Below are positions 34,682 to 44,243 of a stretch of DNA of 64,000 bases, piece after piece. The notes beneath the pieces were generated by a model. It saw nothing but the letters and a program-made list of their open reading frames with translations. It was not told the origin of the DNA and made no database searches. Position numbers and translations under genes: made by a program. The stretch is from JBGOTP01 sp963717075 (GTDB lineage Bacteria; Acidobacteriota; Vicinamibacteria; Vicinamibacterales; CAVVIG01). Within the stretch, counting starts at the first letter, position 1; every line of letters begins with the position of its first letter. Where the stretch lies: positions 806,001 to 870,000 of the forward strand of contig CAVQVI010000034.1 in NCBI GenBank assembly GCA_963717075.1, given 5' to 3'.

Positions 34682-35244
34682 ACAAATGGCTGTTCGCCTA
34701 CCTTCTGACTGCGCAGTTTGCGACGATTGCGACGCCGGTTGACGCGACGACGATTCTTCCTGCCGACCTGGGTGACCTCGCTCGCGACGCGCGCGTCGTC
34801 GCGCGAGGGCGGGTGACCGCCGTCGACTCATACTGGACCGAGAATCGCCGTGGCATCGAGACGCTCGTCACTCTAGAGACCGAGACGTACTTGAAGGGGG
34901 AACTGGGAGCCACGCTTCAGTTCCGCGTGCCGGGTGGACGCCTCGGGCGCTTTCGCAGCGTCACGGTCGGCGCGCCGCAATTCGCGGTCGGTCGACGCGT
35001 GATTGTTTTTCTCGCAGCACGAGGTCCGAGCGTGTTGCACGTTCTCGGTCTCAGCCAGGGTGTCTTCCGCGTGACTGACGACCGCGGCGGCTCCATGGTG
35101 ACGCCTCCACCGGTCGATCCCGCCACCGGCGCCGGCGCGCCTCCGGATGGGCTTCGCATCAGCCGCGGCGATCCAACAAGGATTCCCGTCCCCCTCGCCG
35201 ATTTCGAGCGCCGCGTCCGGGCGCTCGTGGTGACGCCGCAGTGA
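34678..35244 (+). CDS. Secreted protein, unknown function
   Basis: A 188-residue protein with a signal peptide (KWLFAYLLTAQFATIATPVDA). The mature part looks beta-rich (DLARDARVVARGRVTAVDSYWTENRRGIETLVTLETETYLKG, ATLQFRVPGGRLG, APQFAVGRRVIVFL), an OB-like or Ig-like pattern. The ATG overlaps the lpxB stop and the stop overlaps the GTG of the matrixin-like gene, so it is very likely co-translated with that protease and may be its partner or inhibitor. No family recognised. Confidence 0.75.
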   Translation: MNKWLFAYLLTAQFATIATPVDATTILPADLGDLARDARVVARGRVTAVDSYWTENRRGIETLVTLETETYLKGELGATLQFRVPGGRLGRFRSVTVGAPQFAVGRRVIVFLAARGPSVLHVLGLSQGVFRVTDDRGGSMVTPPPVDPATGAGAPPDGLRISRGDPTRIPVPLADFERRVRALVVTPQ

Positions 35245-36260
35245 TCCACGCGCCCAGACGGCGTCTTCTGTGTACGGCGTTGACGCTGACCCTTGCGGTC
35301 GGCCATGGTGTTCCGGCGCTGGCGTACCTGAAGCTGGGCATGACGTTGAACGGCCGCCTTGTCGAGCTGAAGTGGACGGAGTTGCCGGTGCGTTACTACG
35401 TGACGAATATCGGTGTGCCCGGGTCCGCAGGTGTCGACGCGGGACAACTTCAGGGCGCACTGAGCCGCGCCTTCGCGACATGGGAGGCGGTTCCATCGGC
35501 GTTCATCGCCTACCAGTTCGGTGGGTTCACCTCGGGGCTTCCGGGTGAAGACGATGGGTGGTCGACGATCGGCTTCCTCGATGAGCCTGATCTCGATCGC
35601 GTGCTGGCCTCAACGAGCTTCCTCATCGATGAGGTCACCGGCAGGCTGATTGAGTCCGACATTTTCTTCAATGCGGCCTTCCAATGGTCCACCCAACCGG
35701 GAGGGGAGGCCAACCGGTTCGATCTGGAGACGATCGCGCTGCACGAGATCGGCCATCTGAGCGGGCTTGGCCACTCGGCACTCGGCGAGACGGCGATCGG
35801 CAGCGGCGGCCGCCGTGTATTAGCCACCGAGGCCGTCATGTTTCCGATCGCGTTTCCGGCTGGCACCGTCGCCAATCGGGTCCTTCGTGCGGATGACGTC
35901 GCAGGCATTTCCGACATCTACCCCGACAACGGCTTCAACAAGACAGGTTCCGTCTCGGGGCGGGTGACCAAGAACGGCCAGGGGATATTGGGGGCGCACA
36001 TCGTCGCGTTCAATCCCTCGACGGGCGCGCTGGTCGGCAACTTCTCGCTGAGCGCGTCAGGACAGTTTTCAATTGCCGGACTCACGCCGGGGGCGTACGT
36101 CATTCGCGTCGAGCCCCTCGATGATGCCGACACCGACGGTTTCTTCGATGCGAGCGTTCCGCCCGATCTCGATTTCCGCGTGACGTTCTTCAGTCGCCTC
36201 GTCGCTGTCCCCGGCGGTGGCGATAGCGGGAGCATCGAGATCAAGGTCGTCGCCAAGTGA
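35241..36260 (+). CDS. Matrixin-like secreted metalloprotease with C-terminal beta domain
   Basis: A 339-residue exported protease with a GTG start overlapping the previous stop. A signal peptide (LLCTALTLTLAVGHGVPALA) precedes a metzincin domain: WTELPVRYYVTNIG is typical of matrixin starts, and LETIALHEIGHLSGLGHS contains HExxHxxGxxH, followed by the MFPIAF Met-turn-like segment and DDVAGISDIYP. The last ~100 residues (GSVSGRVTKNGQGILGAHIVAFNP...AGLTPGAYVIRVEPL) form a carboxypeptidase-regulatory-like beta domain. Active on extracellular or periplasmic protein; substrate unknown. Confidence 0.88.
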   Translation: MIHAPRRRLLCTALTLTLAVGHGVPALAYLKLGMTLNGRLVELKWTELPVRYYVTNIGVPGSAGVDAGQLQGALSRAFATWEAVPSAFIAYQFGGFTSGLPGEDDGWSTIGFLDEPDLDRVLASTSFLIDEVTGRLIESDIFFNAAFQWSTQPGGEANRFDLETIALHEIGHLSGLGHSALGETAIGSGGRRVLATEAVMFPIAFPAGTVANRVLRADDVAGISDIYPDNGFNKTGSVSGRVTKNGQGILGAHIVAFNPSTGALVGNFSLSASGQFSIAGLTPGAYVIRVEPLDDADTDGFFDASVPPDLDFRVTFFSRLVAVPGGGDSGSIEIKVVAK

Positions 36261-36943
36261 TGGGACACGGCGGGCTCTTACCGTTCGTGATGGTGTACGC
36301 GCTGCTGGCCCCCTGGTCTGCGCACGCGCAGACGACAGGTTCGGCAGGGAGTCGCGTGGAAGTGGCGATTGGCGCGGCCTGGACGGGGCCGATCGGGTTT
36401 TCGAATCCGGCTGCCAACGAGCATGATCGCGACGGAAATCCCTACCGGTTGTTCGCCGCCGAGGGCACGCTGCGGCCCGCCGTCAGTTACGACGTTCGAC
36501 TTGGCTTTCCGCTGACGGAGAGGTTTCAGGTGGAAGCAGGCGCCTCGTACGGCCATCCCAGGCTGGCTGTCCGCGTCAGCCACGACGTCGAAGCATCGGC
36601 GTCCGCTGATCTCACCGAGAGTGTGCAGCAGATCCAAGTCGATGGTGGCGTGGTCGCCAATCTTGGCAAACTGGCGTCGGGCCGACCGAGTGTGCTGTTC
36701 GTCACGGCAGGTGCTGGGTACCTTCGGGAGCTTCACGAGGGTCAGACGCTTGCCGTGAACGGGCGGTCCTACTTTGCCGGCGCGGGCATGAGGCGGCTGC
36801 TGAAGACAGCCCAGAGCTCGACGCTGAAAGCCGTCGGAGTCCGGCTCGACGCGCGGTTTGTCGCGCGCACCGGCGGCGCCGCGTTTGACGATGGCTTGCA
36901 CCTGACGCCGGCGTTCGCGGGCTCACTCTTCCTGAGATTTTGA
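36257..36943 (+). CDS. Putative outer-membrane beta-barrel protein
   Basis: A 228-residue protein starting GTG-ATG (36257/36260) across the matrixin stop. A signal peptide (FVMVYALLAPWSAHAQ) is followed by alternating strands (RVEVAIGAAWTGPIGF, AVSYDVRLGFPLTERFQVEAGASYG, LTPAFAGSLFLRF). The terminal Phe preceded by hydrophobic alternation is a Bam-type barrel signature. Probably an 8-strand barrel. It ends the envelope cluster. Confidence 0.75.
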   Translation: MMGHGGLLPFVMVYALLAPWSAHAQTTGSAGSRVEVAIGAAWTGPIGFSNPAANEHDRDGNPYRLFAAEGTLRPAVSYDVRLGFPLTERFQVEAGASYGHPRLAVRVSHDVEASASADLTESVQQIQVDGGVVANLGKLASGRPSVLFVTAGAGYLRELHEGQTLAVNGRSYFAGAGMRRLLKTAQSSTLKAVGVRLDARFVARTGGAAFDDGLHLTPAFAGSLFLRF

Positions 36944-36972
36944 GGTACGATCACTTTCTTCGAGAGGACCGT

Positions 36973-39675
36973 ATGTCGACCGTGAATAGTTTCGGAGCAC
37001 GACAGACGCTGCAGGCCGGGGGCCGCCGCGTGCAGTTCTATAGCCTGCCGGCCCTTCAGGTCGCCGGCTTTCCCGAAATCGCGCGCCTGCCGTACTCACT
37101 GAAAATCCTGTTGGAGAACGTGCTGCGCCATGAAGATGGTCGCTCTGTGAAGGCGGCCGACATCGAGGCGCTCGCGCGGTGGGATGTCAAGAGCTCCGCG
37201 CAGCGGGAGATCTCCTTTTCGCCTGCGCGAGTACTGCTGCAGGACTTCACCGGTGTGCCGTGCGTCGTGGACCTCGCGGCCATGCGCGACGGCATTGCAC
37301 GGCTTGGCGGTGACCCGAGTCGCGTCAACCCGCTCCAGCCCGTGGAACTCGTCATCGATCACTCCGTGCAGGTGGACTATTTCGGACAGGCCGACGCCTT
37401 TCAGTTGAACGCGGAGCTCGAGTTTGCCAGGAATAAGGAACGGTACGCGTTCCTGCGGTGGGGGCAGGATGCCTTCCGCAACTTCCGCGTGGTTCCGCCA
37501 GATACCGGCATCGTGCATCAGGTCAACCTCGAGTATCTTGCGCGCGTGGTCTGTTCCGACGACGTGGAGGACGGGCCGATCGCGTATCCGGACACGCTCG
37601 TCGGGACCGATTCGCACACCACCATGATCAACGGTCTCGGTGTGGTTGGGTGGGGTGTAGGCGGGATTGAAGCCGAGGCGGCCATGCTGGGTCAGCCGAT
37701 TTCGATGCTCATTCCGGGAGTACTCGGCTTCCGGCTCACCGGTACGTTGCCCGAGGGGGCGACCGCCACCGATCTTGTCCTGACCATTACTGAGCGACTT
37801 CGCAAACACGGGGTCGTCGGTAAGTTCGTCGAGTTCTTTGGACCGGGGCTGGCCCATCTGACGATTGCCGATCGGGCGACGCTCGGCAACATGTGTCCCG
37901 AGTATGGTGCGACGATCGCGATTTTCCCAATCGACGCGATGACGCTGGACTATCTGCGCCTGAGCGGCCGTGACGAGTCGCGCGTGCAGCTTGTTGAGGC
38001 CTATGCCAAGGCGCAGGGGCTCTTCCGGACAGCGGGCGATTCCGATCCGGTGTACTCGGAGGTGGCAGAACTGGATCTCGGCACGATCGAACCGAGCCTG
38101 GCGGGCCCGCGACGTCCGCAGGATCGCGTCTCGCTCAAGCAGGCGAAGAGCGGTTTTCAGGCGGCGCTCGGATCACTGCAGGCCGCCAGGAAATCTGTGG
38201 CGGCAGCGACCGCGGCATCCGGTGGCGTGGCTGTGGCGGAGCCTGCGGTCGGGCAGCTGGATCATGGGTCGGTGGTGATCGCGGCGATCACGAGTTGCAC
38301 CAACACGTCGAATCCGAGCGTCATGCTCGCCGCCGGGCTTGTCGCCAAGAAGGCGGTCGAACGGGGGCTGTCGAGCAAGCCGTGGGTGAAAACGAGCCTC
38401 GCCCCCGGCTCCAAGGTTGTGACCGAGTATCTGCGGCAGGCCGGCCTCGACACGTATCTCGACCGACTCGGGTTCAATCTGGTTGGGTACGGCTGTACGA
38501 CCTGTATCGGCAACAGCGGTCCGCTCCCGGAGGAGGTTTCGGCGGAAGTCGACGCGCGCAACCTCGTGGTGGCCTCAGTGCTCAGCGGCAACCGTAACTT
38601 CGAAGGACGCATTCAGCAGCAAGTGCGTGCCAACTATCTCGCGTCACCGCCCCTCGTGGTGGCCTACGCGCTCGCCGGCCGCATGACGCTCGACCTGACG
38701 ACAGAGCCACTCGGTACGGATCGCGGCGGCAAGCCAGTGTACCTGCGCGACATCTGGCCAGCTGAGCGAGAGATCCAGGAGACGATGCTGCGAGCGGTCA
38801 ATGCGAAGATGTTCCGCGAGCAGTACGCTGACGTCTTCAGCGGTGATTCGCGCTGGCAGACGTTGAGGGTGCCAACCGGCGACCGGTTCGTATGGGAGCC
38901 CGACTCGACCTACATTCGCAATCCGCCGTTCTTCGACCAGGTCACGCTGCAGCCGGCGCCGCTTCGGGAGATGACCGGGGCGCGTGCGCTGGCACTACTC
39001 GGCGACAGCATCACGACGGACCACATTTCACCGGCCGGGTCGATCAAGAAGGACAGTCCGGCCGGGAAGTACTTGATGGCCCATGGTGTGCAGCCAGCCG
39101 ACTTCAACTCCTACGGCGCGCGGCGTGGCAATCACGAGGTCATGATGCGCGGGACGTTCGCCAACATCCGTCTGCGCAACCAGCTGGCGCCAGGGACGGA
39201 AGGCGGGTGGACGACGTACCAGCCGGGGGGCGACGTCATGACGATTTACGATGCCGCGATGAAATACAAAGAGGCTGGCATCCCGCTCGTCATTCTTGCC
39301 GGCAAGGAGTACGGTTCCGGATCGTCGCGCGACTGGGCGGCCAAAGGGACGACGCTGCTCGGAGTCCGCGCCGTCATTGCCGAGAGCTTCGAGCGGATTC
39401 ATCGCAGCAACCTGGTGAACATGGGGGTTCTCCCGCTAGAGTTCAAGGCGGGCACGTCGGCGGGATCGCTGGGGCTCACCGGAACAGAAGCATTCGAGAT
39501 TGTCGGTATTGCTGACGGACTCAAGCCAGCGGGCGTCGTCACGGTTCGCGCGATGGGCGCGACCACGATCGAGTTCCAGCCGACTGTGCGAATCGACACG
39601 CCGGAAGAGCTCGTGGCGTTCAAGCACGGCGGCATCCTGCCGTATGTGCTGCGTCAGCTGGTCGGGAAGCGCTAG
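36973..39675 (+). CDS. acnA: Aconitate hydratase A
   Basis: 4Fe-4S TCA-cycle enzyme interconverting citrate and isocitrate, 900 residues. The start at 36973 (MSTVNSFGARQTLQAGGRRVQFYSL) has GAGAGGA upstream; the frame opens 33 nt earlier without a ribosome binding site. Fe-S ligands lie in AITSCTNTSNPSVM and YGCTTCIGNSGPLP. Substrate-site motifs are PDTLVGTDSHTTMINGLGV and KEYGSGSSRDWAAKG. The swivel domain forms the C-terminal quarter. A strong hairpin follows the stop. Confidence 0.97.
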   Translation: MSTVNSFGARQTLQAGGRRVQFYSLPALQVAGFPEIARLPYSLKILLENVLRHEDGRSVKAADIEALARWDVKSSAQREISFSPARVLLQDFTGVPCVVDLAAMRDGIARLGGDPSRVNPLQPVELVIDHSVQVDYFGQADAFQLNAELEFARNKERYAFLRWGQDAFRNFRVVPPDTGIVHQVNLEYLARVVCSDDVEDGPIAYPDTLVGTDSHTTMINGLGVVGWGVGGIEAEAAMLGQPISMLIPGVLGFRLTGTLPEGATATDLVLTITERLRKHGVVGKFVEFFGPGLAHLTIADRATLGNMCPEYGATIAIFPIDAMTLDYLRLSGRDESRVQLVEAYAKAQGLFRTAGDSDPVYSEVAELDLGTIEPSLAGPRRPQDRVSLKQAKSGFQAALGSLQAARKSVAAATAASGGVAVAEPAVGQLDHGSVVIAAITSCTNTSNPSVMLAAGLVAKKAVERGLSSKPWVKTSLAPGSKVVTEYLRQAGLDTYLDRLGFNLVGYGCTTCIGNSGPLPEEVSAEVDARNLVVASVLSGNRNFEGRIQQQVRANYLASPPLVVAYALAGRMTLDLTTEPLGTDRGGKPVYLRDIWPAEREIQETMLRAVNAKMFREQYADVFSGDSRWQTLRVPTGDRFVWEPDSTYIRNPPFFDQVTLQPAPLREMTGARALALLGDSITTDHISPAGSIKKDSPAGKYLMAHGVQPADFNSYGARRGNHEVMMRGTFANIRLRNQLAPGTEGGWTTYQPGGDVMTIYDAAMKYKEAGIPLVILAGKEYGSGSSRDWAAKGTTLLGVRAVIAESFERIHRSNLVNMGVLPLEFKAGTSAGSLGLTGTEAFEIVGIADGLKPAGVVTVRAMGATTIEFQPTVRIDTPEELVAFKHGGILPYVLRQLVGKR

Positions 39676-39684
39676 ACGACGTTT

Positions 39685-39738
39685 GACGCAGAGGTCGCGG
39701 AGCCCGCAGAGAGTGTTAGGCTCTGCGACCTCCGCGTC
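39685..39738 (+). terminator. Long hairpin downstream of acnA
   Basis: The arms 39685-39704 and 39719-39738 match 18 of 20 positions as an inverted repeat (GACGCAGAGGTCGCGGAGCC is the left arm), with a 14-nt loop. It starts 10 nt after the acnA stop. No U-tract follows, so termination is likely but not certain. The right arm ends 22 nt before queG. Confidence 0.6.
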
Positions 39739-39759
39739 GATTGTCGTTTCGGGTTCAGC

Positions 39760-40731
39760 ATGGTGACATCCGCTCAGATCAAGGCCAAGGCGCGCGAGCT
39801 GGGCTTCGATGCATGCGGCATTGCGCCGGCGGCCGCGCACCCGGAGCTGAACTACTTCTCCGAGTGGATTGCGAGCGGGTACGCGGGGTCGATGGGCTAT
39901 CTCGAACGGTCGCGCGATCGCCGCTCGGACGTGCGCAACGTCCTGCCTTCCGCCCGCACGGTTGTCGTGACCGCGACCCTGTACAACACCGATCGGCCCT
40001 ATTCAACCGAGTCGTCCGATCCGTCGCGCGCGCAGATCGCGCGTTACGCCTGGGGGGACGACTATCATGAAGTGATTGACGGCCGGCTCGACGCGCTGCT
40101 CGCGTGGATGCGTCGGACGTCGCCGGATCCGTTCGACGCGCGTGTCTACGTCGACACGGGACCGATCCAGGAACGGGTGTACGCACAGCATGCCGGCATC
40201 GGATGGATTGGCAAGAACACCTGCCTCATCAACCCGGAGATCGGGTCCTGGATCTTTCTCGGCGAAATCATCTGCAGTCTGCCGCTCCGCGCCGACACGC
40301 CCTCGTTTGATCAATGCGGCACCTGCACGTTGTGCCTCGAGGCCTGCCCGACGCACGCCATCGTGGCGCCCGGGGTGCTCGATTCGACCCGATGTGTTTC
40401 CTACCTCACAATTGAACACCGAGGAGAGATTCCGAACGCGTTTCATGCCGGCATCGGCGCACACATCTACGGTTGTGATGTCTGTCAGGAGGTGTGCCCG
40501 TGGAACGGCGCCGCTCCGGTGTCGACCGACCCGGCCTGGCAGCCCAGGGCGCGGTGGGACGCCCCCAAGCTGGAAGACTTGATGCGCGCATCCGAAGAGG
40601 ATCTGCAGGCCTCCTTGGCTGGCAGCTCGATGAGGCGCGCGAAGTCCGCCGGGTTGCGTCGTAATATCGCCATCGCAGTCGGCAACAAGCGACGTACTGA
40701 TCGTAGTACCGATCGTAGGCCCGACCTTTAG
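39760..40731 (+). CDS. queG: Epoxyqueuosine reductase
   Basis: Cobalamin and 4Fe-4S enzyme performing the last step of queuosine synthesis on tRNA. The 323-residue protein has the DUF1730-type N-domain (GFDACGIAPAAAHPE), VDTGPIQERVYAQHAGIGWIGKNTCLINP, and two ferredoxin motifs: CGTCTLCLEACPTHAI and CDVCQEVCPWN. The C-terminal HEAT-like region of longer homologues is missing. After LRRNIAIAVGN the tail KRRTDRSTDRRPDL is encoded by intergenic repeat DNA, and the TAG stop lies inside the palindrome at 40719-40738. Confidence 0.94.
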   Translation: MVTSAQIKAKARELGFDACGIAPAAAHPELNYFSEWIASGYAGSMGYLERSRDRRSDVRNVLPSARTVVVTATLYNTDRPYSTESSDPSRAQIARYAWGDDYHEVIDGRLDALLAWMRRTSPDPFDARVYVDTGPIQERVYAQHAGIGWIGKNTCLINPEIGSWIFLGEIICSLPLRADTPSFDQCGTCTLCLEACPTHAIVAPGVLDSTRCVSYLTIEHRGEIPNAFHAGIGAHIYGCDVCQEVCPWNGAAPVSTDPAWQPRARWDAPKLEDLMRASEEDLQASLAGSSMRRAKSAGLRRNIAIAVGNKRRTDRSTDRRPDL

Positions 40732-40738
40732 GTCGGGC
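40719..40738. repeat. GCCCGACCT palindrome at the queG end
   Basis: GCCCGACCT-TT-AGGTCGGGC, a perfect 9-bp stem. It is in the opposite orientation to the copies followed by CCTAC (GTAG precedes it here). It contains the queG stop codon. Confidence 0.9.
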
Positions 40739-40770
40739 GTCTGCCACCTTCAGGCTCGGACGATCACGAG

Positions 40771-41340
40771 ATGTCTTCATCGTTGGCTCCCGCCCTTCTG
40801 ATCTCGATGCCCCAGCTCATCGAGCCGCATTTCAGGCGAACCGTCGTCCTGCTCTGCAAGCACAGCGAGGAGGGGGCGTTCGGACTGATTGTCAACCGAC
40901 CCCTTCTGACGACTGGTCGCGTGGTCGTCGAATCCGCGGCGGAACATGTCGATCCGGTCGTGTCCGCCGAGCGGGAGCTGCTGGTCTGGGTCGGCGGACC
41001 TGTTGAGCCGCAGCGGAGCTGGATCCTCGTCAAGGGGGATCCGGATGAAGATGCCGCCGCCGGTATGCGCATTACCGATGGCCTCTACCTTTCGACATCT
41101 CCAGACGTTCTCCGGCGCCTGCTCGAGCCAGACCCCCCGCCATTCAGTCGCCTTATCGTGGGCTATGCCAACTGGAGCCCTGGGCAGCTCGAAAAAGAAC
41201 TGCAGGACTCGGCGTGGCTGCTGAGCGACGTGGACGCCGATCTGGTGTTTTCCACACCGCCGGAACGAATGTGGGAAGCGTCCATTCGACGCCTTGGCGC
41301 GGACCCTGACGCGCTCCACGGGTCGAGGGGCGTGCATTAG
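40771..41340 (+). CDS. YqgE/AlgH family protein (DUF179)
   Basis: A 189-residue cytoplasmic protein of the UPF0301 family. APALLISMPQLIEPHFRRTVVLLCKHSEEGAFGLIVNRPL is the family hallmark, followed by VWVGGPVEPQRSWILVKGD and LIVGYANWSPGQLEKELQDSAWLLSD. The molecular role is not established; family genes often lie next to ruvX/yqgF, but here the neighbours are queG and typA. Confidence 0.93.
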   Translation: MSSSLAPALLISMPQLIEPHFRRTVVLLCKHSEEGAFGLIVNRPLLTTGRVVVESAAEHVDPVVSAERELLVWVGGPVEPQRSWILVKGDPDEDAAAGMRITDGLYLSTSPDVLRRLLEPDPPPFSRLIVGYANWSPGQLEKELQDSAWLLSDVDADLVFSTPPERMWEASIRRLGADPDALHGSRGVH

Positions 41341-41408
41341 GTCGCCGACGGCGAGCAGTATGGCGAATGCGCTCGGACAATTCTCTCGGACATAAGGCCA
41401 GGGGTGAA

Positions 41409-41433
41409 CTGCAATCCTGTAATCCTGCAATTC
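41409..41433. repeat. ATCCTGCAA-type repeat upstream of typA
   Basis: CTGCAATCCTGTAATCCTGC followed by AATTC, 16 nt before the typA ATG. It is the complement orientation of the TGCAGGAT repeat before mltG. Confidence 0.55.
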
Positions 41434-41449
41434 AAGCTACACTGAGGGG

Positions 41450-43316
41450 ATGTCCTCGCTCACAGAAAAGCGTCAGGGTCTCGCCGGTCGCGGCGAGATC
41501 GCGAACCCGCTCCGCCGCAACGTCGCGATCATCGCCCACGTCGACCATGGCAAGACGACCCTCGTCGACGCATTGCTGCATCAGAGCGGCACGTTCCGTT
41601 CGAACGAGCGTGTCGCCGAGCGAGCCCTGGACAACACGGATCTGGAGCGCGAACGGGGCATCACGATTCTCGCCAAGAACACGGCGGTTCATTACAAGGA
41701 CGTCCTGGTCAATATCGTCGACACGCCGGGCCACGCCGACTTCGGCGGCGAGGTCGAGCGCACGTTGTCGATGGTGGACGGGGTCATGCTGCTGGTGGAC
41801 GCCTCGGAAGGACCGCTGCCGCAGACCCGATTCGTGCTGCGCAAGGCCCTGGAGCGGCGATTGGATCCCATCGTCGTCATCAACAAGATCGATCGGCCCG
41901 ACGCGCGGCCGCAGGAAGTGTTGAACGAGGTCTACGACCTGTTCATCGACCTCGACGCCACTGAAGAGCAGCTCGACTTTCCAGTGCTCTACACCAACGC
42001 CAAGACCGGCACCGCCACTCGCGACCAGGACGGCGTCGGCGCCGACCTCCGACCGCTCTTCGACGCGATCGTTGATCACGTGCCACCGCCCCGGGGGAAC
42101 CCGGATGCGCCGCTCCAACTCCTCGTGGCCAACCTCGACTCCAGCGACTACCTTGGCCGCATCGCCATCGGCCGAATCTTCAATGGCCGGGTCAGAATTG
42201 GTGATCCGGTGGCAGTCTGCAAGCTCGATACGAACATTCAGCATACGAAGGTGACAAAGCTCTACGCCTTTGATGGGTTGAGGCGGATTGAGATTCAGGA
42301 GGCCGCCGCAGGCGATATCGTCTGCCTCGCGGGCATCGAGGACATCACGATCGGTGAAACGATTGCCGATGTGGAGCACCAGCTCGCCATCCCGCCGATT
42401 GCGATCGATGAACCCACTGTCTCCATGGTCTTCGGTGTGAACACCTCGCCGGTGGCGGGACGCGAAGGACACGTATGTCACGTCGCGGCAGATAAAGGAT
42501 CGCCTGGATCGAGAGCTCCTTGGCAATGTGTCCATCCGCGTCGAGGCGACTGATACACCCGAGCAGATGAAGGTGGTCGGCCGTGGCGAGCTGCAGCTCT
42601 CGATTCTCATCGAGATGATGCGGCGGGAAGGCTTCGAACTTCAGGTGTCTCGCCCCGATATCGTGACCAAACACATCAACGGCCAGATCATGGAGCCGGT
42701 GGAAGAGCTGGTGATTGACGTGCCCGAGGAACATCAGGGCGTCGTGATCGCGCAGGTGGGCGAGCGCAAGGGCACGATGACGAAGATGGTCAACAACGGC
42801 AGCGGCCGCGTGCGGCTGGAATTCCGGATTCCCGCGCGCGGGCTCATCGGCTTCCGCTCACAGTTCATGACCGACACGAAGGGCACCGGCATCATGAACC
42901 ACATCTTCTCGAGCTGGGAGCCGTGGCACGGCGCGATTGCGTCGAGGCAGAACGGTGCGCTCGTCGCCGATCGCGCGGGTGTGGCCACGTCATACGCCAT
43001 CTTCAATTTGCAGGAACGCGGCGAAATCTTCATCGACCCGGCGACCATGGTCTACGAAGGCATGATCATCGGCGAGAATTCAAGGCCGAGCGACATGGAC
43101 GTGAACGTCACGAAGGAAAAGAAGCAGACGAACATGCGCGCGTCCTCCGCCGACGAAGCCATCCGACTCGTCCCGCCGCGGAAGCACGGTCTGGAACAGG
43201 CGATCGAGTTCATCAACGACGACGAACTGGTGGAGGTGACGCCGTCGAGCATCCGACTGCGCAAGCGAATCCTGGCTGCCAACATGCGACCGAAGGCCGG
43301 AAGGACTGACAGCTGA
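41450..43316 (+). CDS. typA: Translational GTPase TypA/BipA (frameshifted)
   Basis: EF-G-like ribosomal GTPase involved in 50S assembly and stress growth. The first frame carries IIAHVDHGKTTLVDALL (G1), RERGITI (G2), VDTPGHADFGGEVER (G3) and NKIDRPDARP (G4) and domain II. The second frame begins properly at YVTSRQIKDRL and carries GNVSIRVEATDTPEQMKVVGRGELQLSILIEMMRREG and the C-terminal domain ending KRILAANMRPK. The break is at about 42473 (CACGTAT): dropping one G gives GREGHYVTSRQ and a 621-residue protein, close to the usual ~610. Probably a sequence error. Confidence 0.94.
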
Positions 43317-43332
43317 CAGCTATCCAGCTAGA

Positions 43333-44202
43333 ATGACGCCCGTGTTCCAGCGACAAACGAGCGGTTCCGTCGTCTGTCCCGCGTGCGGGTCGCTCGTGGG
43401 TGTGCGAGACGATAGGTGCTACACCTGTGGGCGCGTCAATCCAGGGCTCTGGGGGTTTGCGCCGCTGCTCCGACGGCTGGGCGCGGACCTCGGCTTCGTC
43501 CCGTTCGTCATCGGCGTCTCAGGCACCTTGTATGTGTTGACGCTCATCGTTTCGGGCCCAGAGATTGTGAGGGCTGGCGGTGTGATGTCGATTCTCCAGC
43601 CAAGCACCCGAGCGTTGCTGCTCTTCGGCGCGAGCGGCGCCGTTCCCGTCTTTGGGCTCGGCGGCTGGTGGACGGTGCTGAGCGCGTCGTGGCTCCACGG
43701 CAACCTGCTGCATATCGTGTTCAACATGATGTGGGTGCGCAATCTCGGGCCGTCGACGGCGGAGATCGTGGGGCCCGCGCGTACGGTGGTCATCTATGTC
43801 GTCGCCGGCGTGTGCGGATTTCTCCTGAGCTCTGTGGCCGGCCAATACGTGTCCATACCGATGCTCCGTGGCGCCGACTTCACGGTCGGTGCCTCCGCGT
43901 CGATTTTCGGGCTGCTCGGCGCACTCATGCACTACGGACGCAAGAGCGGGAGCAGTCTGATCCATGCCGAAGCCAAACGGTATGCGGTGATTCTGTTCGT
44001 GTTCGGTCTCATCATGCCAGGCGTCGACAACTTCGCGCATGCCGGTGGTTTCATCGGCGGTTATGCCAGCTCGGCGTTCTTCAATCCCCTCACCCGCGAG
44101 CGCGGCGATCACATGATTGTCGCGATCATCTGCCTGGTCGCGACGTTCCTGGCGATCGTGTTCTCCATCTTCCACGTGCTGCCGCTGTATAGAGCGGCGT
44201 AA
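43333..44202 (+). CDS. Rhomboid family intramembrane protease with N-terminal zinc ribbon
   Basis: A 289-residue multi-span protein. Residues 15-36 hold two CxxC pairs (CPACGSLVG...CYTCG), a zinc-ribbon-like head not found in plain rhomboids. Rhomboid core: WTVLSASWLHGNLLHIVFNMMWVRNLG, the catalytic Ser in TVGASASIFGLLGALMHYG (GxSx), and the His in NFAHAGGFIGG. At least six membrane segments. It cleaves membrane proteins within the bilayer; substrate unknown. It lies 16 nt after typA. Confidence 0.9.
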   Translation: MTPVFQRQTSGSVVCPACGSLVGVRDDRCYTCGRVNPGLWGFAPLLRRLGADLGFVPFVIGVSGTLYVLTLIVSGPEIVRAGGVMSILQPSTRALLLFGASGAVPVFGLGGWWTVLSASWLHGNLLHIVFNMMWVRNLGPSTAEIVGPARTVVIYVVAGVCGFLLSSVAGQYVSIPMLRGADFTVGASASIFGLLGALMHYGRKSGSSLIHAEAKRYAVILFVFGLIMPGVDNFAHAGGFIGGYASSAFFNPLTRERGDHMIVAIICLVATFLAIVFSIFHVLPLYRAA

Positions 44203-44243
44203 ATGCGGCCGAGAGCCGCGTTCGACGAGAATCGCGCAGTCAC

